Source: Diadema setosum (Eukaryota > Echinodermata > Echinoidea > Diadematoida > Diadematidae). Taken from it: 64,000 nt of DNA. This document shows, in pieces, positions 24,882 to 35,485 of this stretch (positions within the stretch are counted from its first letter, which is position 1; each line of letters opens with the position of its first letter). A model generated the notes under the pieces. The model did not search any database and was not told where the DNA came from. It saw only the letters and a program-made list of their open reading frames with translations. The DNA lies in assembly GCA_033980235.1 (NCBI GenBank), contig CM067066.1, positions 34,883,180-34,947,179 of the forward strand, in the 5' to 3' direction. The position numbers were made by a program, and so were the translations under genes.

Positions 24882-27800
24882 CTGTGAGAAAATGACAACA
24901 GAAACCAAACATACACTTAAGTACAGGATATTTGGTGTATATATGCATGATCTTTATGATGATATTGATCTTATAGTCAAATCTGTGTGGATGCATTACT
25001 CTAATTTGTGAAATATATCATGTTGTATAAATTTTTGCAAATTTTGTGTTCTGCTGCACTAACATGAAAAGAAGAGCACATAGATATTTTTGGGAGATAT
25101 TCAAACATGTCCACAAAATACTCATGTATGTGCCATTGTACATTAACAATAGTGAAGTTTACCACAACTGGCCAAGCATGACAAGTCAATCACAAAACAT
25201 TCTCCACTTATATAATATTGCAAAAAGTGAGAAGATTTGTGTGATTCCCCCTTCCCCTGACCTACATTACAGTGCACTCCTGTTATAACAAACATGGTTA
25301 TATCAAAATGAAAATTCAGACCCCAATATGTAGTCATTAAAGTCTAAGATACAAAATTTGGTTATAATGAACCCGGTTATAGTGAAATTTTCGTTAAAAC
25401 AAAATCTTTTTCGAGTACCATTGGCAAGGAAAAATAAAAGAAATGTGCTCTGTTACAACAAATTGCGGATTGCTTGCGAAAAAAAGCAGAACATACATTT
25501 ACAAAGCGTCTGCATGAGCGAAGCTTCAAATCTGCTTTCGCTCCATGTATCACACACTGTTTCTGAGGAGAACTTACTCTATTCTGATACTTTAACCCGA
25601 AATGAAATAAGGTTGGTTGTTTCCAAGGTTTGTTATTACGAAACACAAAAATTATAATATACCTGGATGTTCGTCAATTAAAAAAATGAAATAGGGTTTG
25701 CTAAATAAGTGAACATTTTGGCATTATTCTGAAGGTTTGTTATTCATAAGGTTCATTAACCCAACACAGAGTTTATTATGAAGGATAGTTAATCCGTAAA
25801 TGATAGGAATATTCTTTATTCCAGTTAATCTAAAAGAGAAAAAACAAAGGTGCATACACTAACAACACTTTGGAATTACAAACCATATACATGTATTGTC
25901 TTTTGATAAATGAATCTTTTGTAATGGAATAATGAACTTTCTCGTTTTTGGAATAACAAACCTTCGGAATAACGAACCTTATTTCATTTTGTTTCGGATT
26001 AACAAACCTTCGGAATAATGAACCTTATTCATTTTCTGATCAACGAACCTTCGGAACAACAAATCTCATCCCACTTACAAATTCAATTACGAACTTTCAA
26101 AATAACGAACTGCAACCTAATCCTTAAACATCACATTTTATACATGTACATGTGTTTTCAAGCTAGGCATGAAAGTGCAAATTTATCCTCTCTATTAATG
26201 TAACATTTACACGAAATTAATGAGATAGCAGCCCACTGGCATAGTTTCCCAGTGCATTGTGAGTATTAAATTTAATAGGCATGATTTGCCTGTTTATACT
26301 GTATTTGCTAGGTTATATCGAAATTTCGTTGTAGCGAAAGAAAACGGCCGTTCCCGAGGATTTCGTTACGAGAGTGCACTGCATTCTACACATTTCAGCC
26401 TCTGCTGTCATGAACATCTCTGTAATTCAGAAGTAACTTCTTGCCGAAACATGGAACATAATTTCAGCAAACAGAAAGAGGTATGAATGGGAGCTTTTAT
26501 TACAGTCAAACCTGTTGGCTATAACAGCCACTATTAGTAGAGACAGATTTGACTGTATTCGAATTTTTACCGTCACCAGTTGAAACCATCATGTTGTTAT
26601 GAGAGCAATTACCAAAGTGAATCTTGAGACTGATATAGGATGCAGCGCTGTGACCACATCTAAGCTGGTACAGAGAAAAAGAGAACACATCATGCTCACC
26701 TCCAAGTAGAATTTGTAATGACATGAGAATTTGGCTAACTTCGTAGAGGGCTGACCAGTTCTCCTTCAAGATGTCCAAGCATATATTGCCTTCTTGGTCG
26801 ATGTTTGGATGGAAGATTGGCGTCACAAATTTTATCGTTGGTGGAGAGTATGGGTAGCGAGATGGGAACTCGAGAGACAATTTGAACTTCAGAGTCTCGT
26901 AGGGCTGTCCACAGACATGAAATGAAAAGAAACATCATACACGATCTCCATAAAAGCATACTTCTACTGAGTATCTTAATCTAAAGTATGTAAGGTTTAT
27001 GGAATATCTTAATGTATTCCTATGCTATCCCTTTTCTGAACAAAAAAAAAATGTATATATCAATACAGCTAAGCCCATTCTGACTATATAGGATTAGATA
27101 ATGTTGGACAAGACCAAATGACAAAACAGGCTTATGAGAGCTATAGTATTATCACAAAAGCCTGTTCCTAACTGGCTTTGAATCATTCAAGAGATGTCAG
27201 CCCATCTGAAACATCAATCTCACAGCATTTGCTCAGCCCTGCTTTGTACGAGCTCAACCCAAGAGGAGTGCAAATCATGGTGTTCCTGGAAAAAAAAAAA
27301 AATTGACAAACAAAGCATAAGAAAAAACACACTCTATCTTCTACAATCATCATGTACTTTGTACCTGGTATGAAGCCTACAAAGAAATTTAGAAACAAAA
27401 AAAAAGAGAAACCAGTATCATCTTCGCAAAGCTCTTTTATGAGAAAGTTCCAGTACAGTTGCAGTACTCCTGCAAATTTAGAGGATATCTCACCGATCCA
27501 GCTGGTCCTTCTACTGTTCCGATCCACCTGAAGATATTATCACCATCTGGGAAAGCTGAGATGCCCTTTCCACCACATTTCTGTCAAATATAATTTAAAA
27601 GGTCATGGAACAAACCAATAATGAAAAATGTGATGATGTTCATAGTTGGTATTTGAGAGTCATGTTAAATTTCTTCCAAATTGACACTATATTGGCAGAT
27701 GACATGACATTAGTTTTCAGATAGCAGTCTATTTCAAGTCATGCTGCCTTCAATTTCTATTACCACTGCCATGTACTGAGTGTCAGTTCTATTTCTTCTA

Positions 27801-30800
27801 TCATCCCAAACTTCTATGGGATGTATACCCCAAAACTGCACTTTAATAGGGTGTTACCAACAGCTTTCAAATCCTGAGACAGGTTATCAACAATATGTTT
27901 CGCATACATTTCTCCAAATGGCACTCCTTTCCCGTTCAGAAATGTGAGATTGCATAGCTTCTCATTTTGAGACTTTGGGTAATTTTTTAGAATATTTAAT
28001 ATATAGCATGTACCACATGTATGAATTTCTTCTAATGGCTTAGGCTGTCTTCAACATGCCAATAAATCTTGCATTCTTGATTAATGAAGATCTATTATAG
28101 TTTATACACTGCATGTATTACGTGTACACTGGGACAAAGATGTAACTACAATTACAAGAATCATCTCCTTAAATTTGCTGAGATGAAATACTGGCTATCA
28201 TTTAAAGTTGTGATCTGTTTAAATACAAACTTATTTTTGAAGATTCCTCACATAGATAATCTAGTTGATCAAAAGTTCTGTACATGTATATTTACACATC
28301 ATCACTGGAAACTGGAAAATACCTCCTGGTTCTGTAACTTACCATCATGAGATTCATAAGTTCTTTGTGGAGCCTGAAAATAAAGATACAAATTTTATAC
28401 ATACACTAGTTACAACTTTGAGGATAGTCACTGAAGTGAAGGCATTAATATTCCCGAAAGAAATTGGAGATCCAAAGGCTATGAAAGGTAGTTCCAGATA
28501 AAAACTGCAACGATTACGGTTTGAGAAACATGCAACTGAATCACAAAACATATCAGGCCCAAAGTCAGAGGTAGTTTAGATCTAAGATCAAATTCATACT
28601 TTCAATTAAGTCCAAGGACTATTACAAACAAGCAGGAAAATAGGCATGCCTTACACATGTGCATGGCTCAGATCAAGGGTAAACTGCACAATGTGCAAAA
28701 GTGTGCTTCTGAAAATTCTAAATCAAACTAATGACCTGGGGACATGAAGTACCATTTTCACTTTTGAAGGCATACTAGCTCCAGACAAGGTTTCAGGTTC
28801 ATAGCCCATTTTTCATGCTTTTTTTGTGTGTTACATGCAGAACATGGATTTTTGGGGGACACTTTAATTTTCACTTTTACATTTTGAAATATGAACTGAT
28901 TTCAAACTTTCAATAAAAATTAAGTATCAAAAATTGCAGAATTCTCATGATGTTGACTTTTTACATCACTTCTGAATTTCCAACAGCCTTGAGGCAATTT
29001 GTATGTCACGTACAAAACTTTTGGTATCCACCAATTTTTTTGAAGTGAAAAAACTTGTGGAAAACAGTACATATATTCTTTTTGATATTCCCATTCATAT
29101 TATAGTATCTTTACTTCAAATTGAATTCACTGCAACATTAAGTGCACTTTTCAATATTTTTACAGAACTTTAATATACACACTGTATATTAAAATTTTTG
29201 GTGTCCAGGGTTATGTACGTAACAGTGTACAGTAAAACGAGGAATGTTCGCATGCATTTTAATTTCGCGAATTTCGCGAGCGCCAAGATTCGCAAAATCA
29301 GAATGCATGCGAAAATTCTTGTCAACACTATATGCATTGTATGCCAGTGGCAGTTCGCGAAAATTTCATGCATGCTGCAAAAAAGGCCGTCGGCTCCAAT
29401 TCACGAAAAATTCATGCCGCAAATATATCATGTTTTACAGTATATTATTATGTCAACACAATCATATTTTCTTACAAAAGGCAAATACCAGGCAGCTAAT
29501 GCCTACATTGTAGTATCGCGGGTAAATTCCAACTTACAGTTGTAAGTACTTAAAATTTCTTGAATGGAGAATGGAGATGGACTCGTAGAAAAATGTCTTT
29601 TCAAGATCGTAGGATCAGTTTCAAAGTGTAAAATAGCCGGTAAGAATGAATTAGATTGGAGACGTACATGTAGAGTATAAAAAAGTAAGCCTTTTGCTGA
29701 TGAAATACGTAACTTATAGAGCCACAAAAATTTGGGGTTGTCTTCCAACGTTCAGTGACAGCACTCTTTCAACTCAGGGCGCTCCCACAGTATAACTGTC
29801 TACCCTTTTCAAGGAGTGCTCCGAGTTATACCCTCTTGAGCTCTACCCTGTACCCTCGGCGGCCCTATGTTCATAATTATGACTTCATTTAGACATTACA
29901 CGTATGTCGCTTATGGCCAGAATTCACAAATAATGAAGTCTAGACCTCGCCTAATTCAAATTTAAAGATTTAGCCGATTGTGCATATTTCAACTGCTTAA
30001 ATCATGTATCACCACATATGGCAATAACACTCCCAGTCCTCCAATGTCCGCTGACACTTGCATGTGTGCATGGCTCAGTTCAAGGGACACAAAATGTTAC
30101 ATTTGATCTAAAAATTTGAAACTACATGCAGACTTCAGTAACATTATTCTTTTAAATCTCCAAACATTGCAAAATATTTACTGTAAGTGCTAGAGTATGA
30201 AACATACATCTGGCAATCAGCGAGCCTTGTTTCGTGGTCAGAAAGTGTAACGTACATAACTCGGTGTCCTCTTTATGCTTTTATCTTGTTTTTAAATTCG
30301 CTTTTGCAAATAAACTTCAATGTGTGATGAAACTTGCCCCTAAAAGAAACAAAACCAGTTAAAAAAAGAGTAAGATTTTTCGAACAAACATTGGAGGTAT
30401 TTCCTGAAATATATATGGACACCGAGTTATGTATGTAACACTTAACATTCTGCCATACAAACTTTCTTCTCATTTCTTAATTTGATCCAAAAATTATAAT
30501 ATCATGCTGTTCAGTGAAGCAGTATACAACAATGCTGGCACAGAGGGTGATATTATCTGTGAAAACTTCTGAACCAGCTATCAAGAACAAAAAACGTTGT
30601 CCATAACAGATGTTACGTGTACATAACTCGATGTCCTATGTTATGGTCTTATCTCTTAATGTAAGTTCATTTTTTGCCAAAGACACCCAATCATATCATG
30701 AGTGTTATCTATTATTTATGACATGAACACTTTTAAACAAATTGTACAATACGATTATGCTTGTAGAGTCCAAAGTTTACCATGTGACATGTACATAACT

Positions 30801-33800
30801 AGGGCACCGGTGTCCACGTTATGTACATGTATGTTACATCATATTGGGTCAGTAAGCTAAGATTGGAGTCTGCCTCTCTCCATACGTTAGTTTTATGATG
30901 TATAAAACTTGTTTAATGCAGAAACTAGTTCATAATGTGTAATTTTCATAGTGAATTGAAAGGTATGTTCCGTACATAACCTGTCACGTACATAACTCGA
31001 TGTCCACTTTCAAGACCAATTTTGAAGGACACATGGTAGGTTTAAAATTTATAACTAATGTTATAAATGGTTTGCACTTACAAGTACCCCCTACCATGAC
31101 TCAATATCCTTCCCTACACAGCCTGAATGCTTTGCGTTCATCGTTCGGGCTGTGTTTCACAGTTAAAGAGGGTACAGCTATACAGCCAAAGGGAAATGCC
31201 ATTTTTTTTTTTTCTTTTTTGGGGGCAAATTTGCAGATTACAAGAACTGTTCCTGCAAAAGAAGAAGAAGAAGAAATCCTTTTACTTAGACTCGTAATTC
31301 TCGCTATCGTCAATGACGTTAGAAGTACCCGGATGTGGTTTTTTCATCAAGATTTAATGCACTTCCGGGACTCATGCACTTCTGGTGCGGAGCATATTTT
31401 GCACAGCGCTAGCGTGCACGTACGTGTACCTTATACCTAGCGTCGCGCCGGCCACGGATAGGCGGCTGTACTCAAGCCAGCCAGGCCTGTGATACATACT
31501 GTAGCTATAGCCCCTGCATTGCCCTAGGCCTTGCATATATATGTACATGTATAGCATGTATGCAGCGCACGCATGTATACAACAACCTAGACATACTGGT
31601 ACTGCTTGATCATTGCGATCGACTTGCACATCAGTCATCTCTGCATACGCTGAAAATAATACTGGAAAATATTCATCCACATGGATATCGTCATGGAATG
31701 CCCATCTTTTTTTTTATTTGTACTCTGTTGAAGCGCTGTGAACACAATCGGGAATGAACCATAATCTCGAACTTATCCCATCTCCGAATGCAATTTCTTC
31801 CTAGCAAGTCGCACGCGCCGTGGAGTCACCTGGAAACTTCACCCACGTCATGCATGCCAGGGATATTTCTGTAGATTTGTTCGTTTATTGTCGTGCGACC
31901 AACACATGGCAGCTTCGCAGTTCATATACCGGTAGTCCTATTCACACCAATTTCTCTAGAATGGAGAAATTTCAAATCATATAAAAGCTAAAATTCAAGT
32001 CAAGGAGCGTTTCCAGCTATTGATATTGATACTCATTTCACAACTTACCAAAAATTGTACCTTTTTTAATCCTGTACGCCGCAGAAATCGTAGAAATCGC
32101 AGAAATGATTCGAAATGTCGGCGCAGCACTGGGCAAAGAGGGCGCTGTCGACTTCGCGGGCGTACAAACTAGCAGCGCAATTTGCATCGTTCAAAGCTGG
32201 GAAAGGTTTATTTTGAATGGCCCAGCGATGATCACAGCATTCCGGGTTAAGATTGGATTTTTTGCTCAGTGTATATTGCGTGAGGGCTCACTATGGACTG
32301 AAATACCATGCTCATAGTCCAAGCATCTCAATTCATGTGAGTGATTCGTAAAATTTGTGATAACAATGTAGAAATTTTCAACAGTTTTGTTGTTGTGTGG
32401 CCGTGTTCGAGGGGTTTAGTAGATATGTGTATCGGGTTTCGTAGATATGTGTATCACACACTGTCAGACGCTGTGCTAGCGCTTGCGCACGGCATCTGGT
32501 CATGGGTGTATGCAAGGGGGGTCGGGAGGGTCGTACGACCCCCCCAAATTTTCAAAAGGTCCACTTTTTGTAAAAGACATTTTTGTTTTTTGAAGGGTTT
32601 TTACCCTATATACAAACAGGAAAAAAAGTGACCAGGTGGTGTTCCAGCAAATTGTCAAAAACCTCGTAAATTTCGTAACTTAGTTTTAATATGCCATACC
32701 TTATTTCTAAGCCGCACTGCCATGCCGAAAAAGTCACTTTTGTATGCACCAAATGGCCCCATTTTAAAATATAAAATTCAAAAACTCCCTACCGTGGGAG
32801 GGGGGACACCCCCCCCCCCCCCCCACACACCCTCCCCCCGCTCGGTCGCTCCGCTCCCTCACAAAGGTAAAGGTCCAAAAATTTTTACTACGACCCCCCC
32901 AGAAAAAATCCTGGATACACCCCTGCTGGTCAGGCTAATATAACAAGAGTCAAAACCATTTTTAATGCGAGAATACTTTTGACTTCGAACGGATTCTAGG
33001 TGGCATGGTGGCAGGTGGCGCTCCCCAATTCATCGTTTGAAAAATGACCGCACGAACGTCTATGGCAAGCCAAATGATCATTCACAATATTACGAAGTTA
33101 AATTTAGCGCTCGAACAACTTACAAGTACTTTAGTCAATAAACATAAGTGTACCAATATAGTGATTGAATGGAGCATTTGGCTTGCCATAGACGTTCGTG
33201 CGGTCATTTTTCAAACGAAGGCGGCGATGAATTGGGGAGCACTGCAAAGAAGTGGAGGAAACAACCAGAAAACAGGAGGAAACAGTGGAAGAGGTGAGTC
33301 AAAATGTTTAATGATTAATCCTGTATATATTTATTCCAGATTGGTTTGAAAACCAAGCTGGAAAAAATAATAATTCTATAACTATTTTTATGCGGGGGGA
33401 ACTGGGTCGAAGTTGCGTTCAACCAAAACGATTGAAACCGTAGCAATAGCGTATGTATCAATGGTGTCTGTCTAAGAAGCGAAAAACTGACCCAGCAAAT
33501 GTTATTAGGATAATATTTTATTTTTCATACTAAAATAATACATTGATACATACATCATATCTACAGCAATGTATGTGAAATATATCAAATTTCTTTAATC
33601 TCAACTTTCATTTTGTTAAATATCTCACAGAATTGCACAAAATCTCGAAATATTTCACCTTGAAAATTCCCCAGTATATCGTCTCTGGCACCAGTATTCG
33701 GTCAGGTGATGTGCGCGTTCAAAGTCAATGCGTGTTCAAGACAGCTGAAAAATGCGCGGACACGCTAAAATTGCATCGGGGACGTTGGGGCCTCGGCACT

Positions 33801-34957
33801 TGCATTCAACCCTTGTACATTGGGAAACTGTATTGGCACGTACGGAAATTTTGTTTTTCTTTTGCGTTTTTGAGGATACATTACACTCCAAGCTTGCGAT
33901 AAGCGAAAATCCTGCGAGAGAACGGCGTATTTCTCGATTTTTAGCGCTTTTTCGGCGACCCGTACTCTTAAAACTGGGCCTTATCCGCGCACGCTTTTGG
34001 AAAGTAGCGCCAATTCTGCACTTTGTATGGTAAAATTTGGGATTTTGGATGGATTTTTGGAGGGGGCTAAGGCCCTGAAGGGAGTTTCCTGTTGAGTGTT
34101 GTGAATGAGGTTGCCAGTATGTGAATTAAATGTGATTTGCGTGTGTTGTGACAGTTGAACTTACTGGCTGGTGACTAGTGATAAGTGACCGAATACTGGT
34201 GCCCTTGGGCTTACCCTACTATAAATGAGAAGTTTTTCGCGGAATTAGACATAACGTTACTTGTCTGTCAACTGAAATCCTTGCATTTGATTGGCTGAGA
34301 GCAAATTTGTCTGACAACTTTGTCGGACAAAATGCTTCATCAAGTTCATGAAATGCCTATACCCATGTTGACCGAAAGATCGGTCTGTATCTGTCCGTCG
34401 GGGAATGTTCCGCGGAGACTGCGTCTGGCTTCACGGATCCCCTCCGTATACAGACCGAAGTCACTGATACCCGCTTCTTCTGGTTGACAAATCATGAAAC
34501 AAATTCGCCAAATTCTGCTTTAGAGAAGGTACCTAAAAAATTGGTATAAAATATTTATGCTTATTTTATAATGGGATTTTATTGTGTTTGTGGAAGAAAA
34601 TTTTTAGTCTGCACCGACCACGTAGACTGGAAGTTAATAGAACCTGTGTAACGTTAGTGATAAAGATTAACGTTACAAAGTCTAACACACACACACACAA
34701 CACACGCATTTCTCAACAGTCTTTTTACAATTTGCCATAGGTCTAGATCTAATCGTGAAACACCCCCCCCCCCCCCCCTCCCTTGTTGCAGGGCGTTATG
34801 ACCACTGGCACTGACTAGTGATCGTAACCAGCATCGTATTCGTAACTCACCGTCTGCTGACTGAGTGTCCGTCTTTTTTGTTTGGCGAGTCGCAGTGCTT
34901 CTCCTTTCTCCTTGTGGCTGCAGCAGCTACAGCAGGATCAACATTTTGAGACGCCAT
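24772..34957 (-). CDS. UBE2C: Ubiquitin-conjugating enzyme E2 C (APC/C E2, UbcH10)
   Basis: Five exons in - strand order: 34851-34957, 28343-28373, 27494-27580, 26700-26904, 24772-24881. The spliced CDS is 540 nt (179 aa plus TGA), the same length as human UBE2C. The start is chosen because MASQN reproduces the human N-terminus and no upstream exon is needed. The UBC fold is complete: [11 protein letters not shown] helix, [42 protein letters not shown] at 107-109 and the catalytic Cys117 in [17 protein letters not shown], then [22 protein letters not shown]2C primes ubiquitin chains on mitotic substrates such as cyclin B with the anaphase-promoting complex. The N-terminal extension (1-35) is typical of UBE2C but divergent. 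One residue is gained at the exon 2/3 join (LMM-KCGGKG). Introns, especially the 6.5 kb first one, are full of MITEs. Confidence 0.97.
25270..26381 (+). mobile_element. GTTATAAC-family MITE, degenerate copy 2 with nested insertion
   Basis: Left end CAGTGCACTCCTGTTATAAC after TA, right end CGAGAGTGCACTG. Its flanks align to the 21556 copy in the same orientation, but about 540 bp of foreign sequence interrupts it near 25600-26125. Many GTTATAACGAA words have decayed (GTTATAACAAA), so it looks older than the other copies. Confidence 0.75.
25605..26125. mobile_element. AACGAACCTTCGGAATA-rich element nested in the older MITE
   Basis: Left end AATAAGGTTGGTTGTTTCCA and right end GCAACCTAATCC are approximate inverted complements. 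The right third has several copies of GGAATAACGAACCTT with the spacer CGGAATAAC. Boundaries are approximate. Confidence 0.6.
26503..26555. repeat. 53-bp TA-flanked hairpin mini-element
   Basis: Ends CAGTCAAACCTGT and CAGATTTGACTG are near-perfect complements between TA dinucleotides. It may be a minimal derivative of the CAGTCAACC MITEs at 19270 and 20348. Confidence 0.5.
26700..26904 (-). CDS. UBE2C: UBE2C exon 4 (active site)
   Basis: Acceptor GTGGACAG, donor G|GTGAGC. Encodes [13 protein letters not shown] through [10 protein letters not shown], including HPN (107-109) and catalytic Cys117. An ATG-initiated reading from 26880 runs past the donor into the intron and is not the true end. 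Confidence 0.97.
27494..27580 (-). CDS. UBE2C: UBE2C exon 3
   Basis: 29 codons, phase 0 at both ends: [20 protein letters not shown] then GTVEGPAGS. Acceptor TTTGACAG, donor TCG|GTGAGA. Confidence 0.96.
28343..28373 (-). CDS. UBE2C: UBE2C exon 2 (31-nt micro-exon)
   Basis: Acceptor TTTTCAG, donor ATG|GTAAGT. Encodes the end of Arg36 plus [10 protein letters not shown], the first E2 helix. It is too short to stand out as an ORF and was found by splice phase and homology. Confidence 0.95.
29230..29440. mobile_element. CTGTAAAACG/CGCGAA MITE, copy 1
   Basis: 211 bp between TA dinucleotides, ends CAGTAAAACGAGGAATGTTC and ATCATGTTTTACAG. The interior pairs CGCATGCATTTTAATTTCGCGAA with its inverse, and a second hairpin follows. 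It aligns along its whole length with 42310-42516. Confidence 0.8.
30247..31005. repeat. Irregularly spaced array of a TACATAACTCGGTGTCC motif
   Basis: Copies of GTWACRTACATAACTCGRTG plus TCC start at 30247 (+), 30417 (-), 30612 (+), 30784 (+, interrupted, with an inverted part-copy at 30818) and 30983 (+), so starts are 170-199 bp apart. A related inverted copy is at 29200. The sequence between motifs shows little obvious similarity. Confidence 0.7.
32500..32926. mobile_element. Element with GGGTGTATGCAAGG / GGATACACCCCTG ends
   Basis: About 427 bp. Left end GGTGTATGC roughly complements right end GGATACACCCC. Contains a GTCGTACGAC core beside C/G runs and a C-run at about 32811-32824. Looks like a degenerate interspersed repeat. 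Confidence 0.5.
33020..33240. mobile_element. MITE with 56-65-bp inverted arms
   Basis: 221 bp. Arms 33020-33075 and 33176-33240 share a stretch of about 43 bp that appears exactly complementary (through AAATGACCGCACGAACGTCT), plus matching outer CTCCCCAATTCATCG. The only large difference is a small insertion (GCCGCCTT) in one arm. Confidence 0.8.
34851..34957 (-). CDS. UBE2C: UBE2C exon 1
   Basis: Encodes [20 protein letters not shown] and [15 protein letters not shown] (35 codons plus 2 nt). Donor CG|GTGAGT. It is the unstructured UBE2C-specific N-terminal extension. Confidence 0.93.
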
Positions 34958-35361
34958 GATTTTTGTTGGACTTGTATGTATGACTCAGACAATGTCAGAT
35001 GATGAAGAATATTTAACTACAATTTGCTACCGCTTCTGGGTGATTAGGTCTCTGCACGGTCAAATTCGTTACTACCTTGTGAACGAACGGCGGATAGAGA
35101 TACTCAGTGGTGTATCAATCGATCAATGTACGGCCAATATAGCCACGGTGTGTACGGCACGGCTTACGGCGCGGCAGTTCATACAGTCTGCAACGCAGAC
35201 GGAAGTCGATTATGCAAAAGATTATTTAAAAATGGCCGCTGAGGTATCTGACCAATCATACAGGCTTTACAAACACAAGTAGAATTATTGTCCAATCAAC
35301 GTTATTCTATTGTCTGCGGTCTCGTGATATCATCAACCATCAGCATTGTGGGATATCCAAC
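34958..35361. promoter_or_regulatory. Head-to-head promoter region of UBE2C (-) and CCDC90-like (+)
   Basis: 404 bp separate the two start codons. CCAAT boxes lie at 35252-35256 and 35292-35296, same orientation, 40 bp apart. CAACATGGCAGC, a YY1-like motif, covers the CCDC90-like start codon (35358-35369), and AAATGGCCGC lies at 35230-35239. The DNA is CpG-richer than its surroundings. Mammalian UBE2C is driven by NF-Y CCAAT boxes; shared use here is inference. No TATA box seen at a useful distance. Confidence 0.6.
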
Positions 35362-35485
35362 ATGGCAGCCTCCATGACGAGATCGAAAATATTTAGAGAC
35401 GTTATCAGCGTATCGTCTCTTGCGCATAAACGAGATATTTTGTCGAAATGTGTGAGGAAAAGTACCGCGGTACTTCAACTGCAAG
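35362..35485 (+). CDS. CCDC90B/MCUR1-like: CCDC90-like exon 1 (presequence)
   Basis: Encodes [20 protein letters not shown] then [21 protein letters not shown], basic and Ser-rich. Donor CAAG|GTAAAT, phase 1. The N-terminus is not conserved, so this start rests on splice phase, presequence character and position beside the promoter. Confidence 0.8.

Larger units (their letters stand above)
24882..26699. other. UBE2C intron 4, nearly filled by nested transposons
   Basis: Mostly a diverged GTTATAAC MITE (25270-26381) that contains a second inserted element, followed by a 53-bp hairpin mini-element (26503-26555). No exon seen. Confidence 0.7.
28374..34850. other. UBE2C intron 1 (6.5 kb)
   Basis: Holds a CTGTAAAAC MITE (29230-29440), a recurring TACATAACTCGGTGTCC array (30247-31005), a GTGTATGC/C-rich element (32500-32926), a MITE with long exact ends (33020-33240) and a C-run near 34762-34778. 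No coding exon recognised. Confidence 0.65.

Noticed and set aside
31000..31440. 146-codon + strand frame in UBE2C intron 1
   Set aside because: Lies antisense within an intron, begins in the repeated CGATGTCC motif and shows no family resemblance.
34956..35282. 108-codon + strand open frame in the divergent promoter ([20 protein letters not shown]...)
   Set aside because: Overlaps UBE2C exon 1 antisense at its first codon, spans the CCAAT-bearing promoter and resembles no family I know; CpG-rich DNA with few stops explains it.
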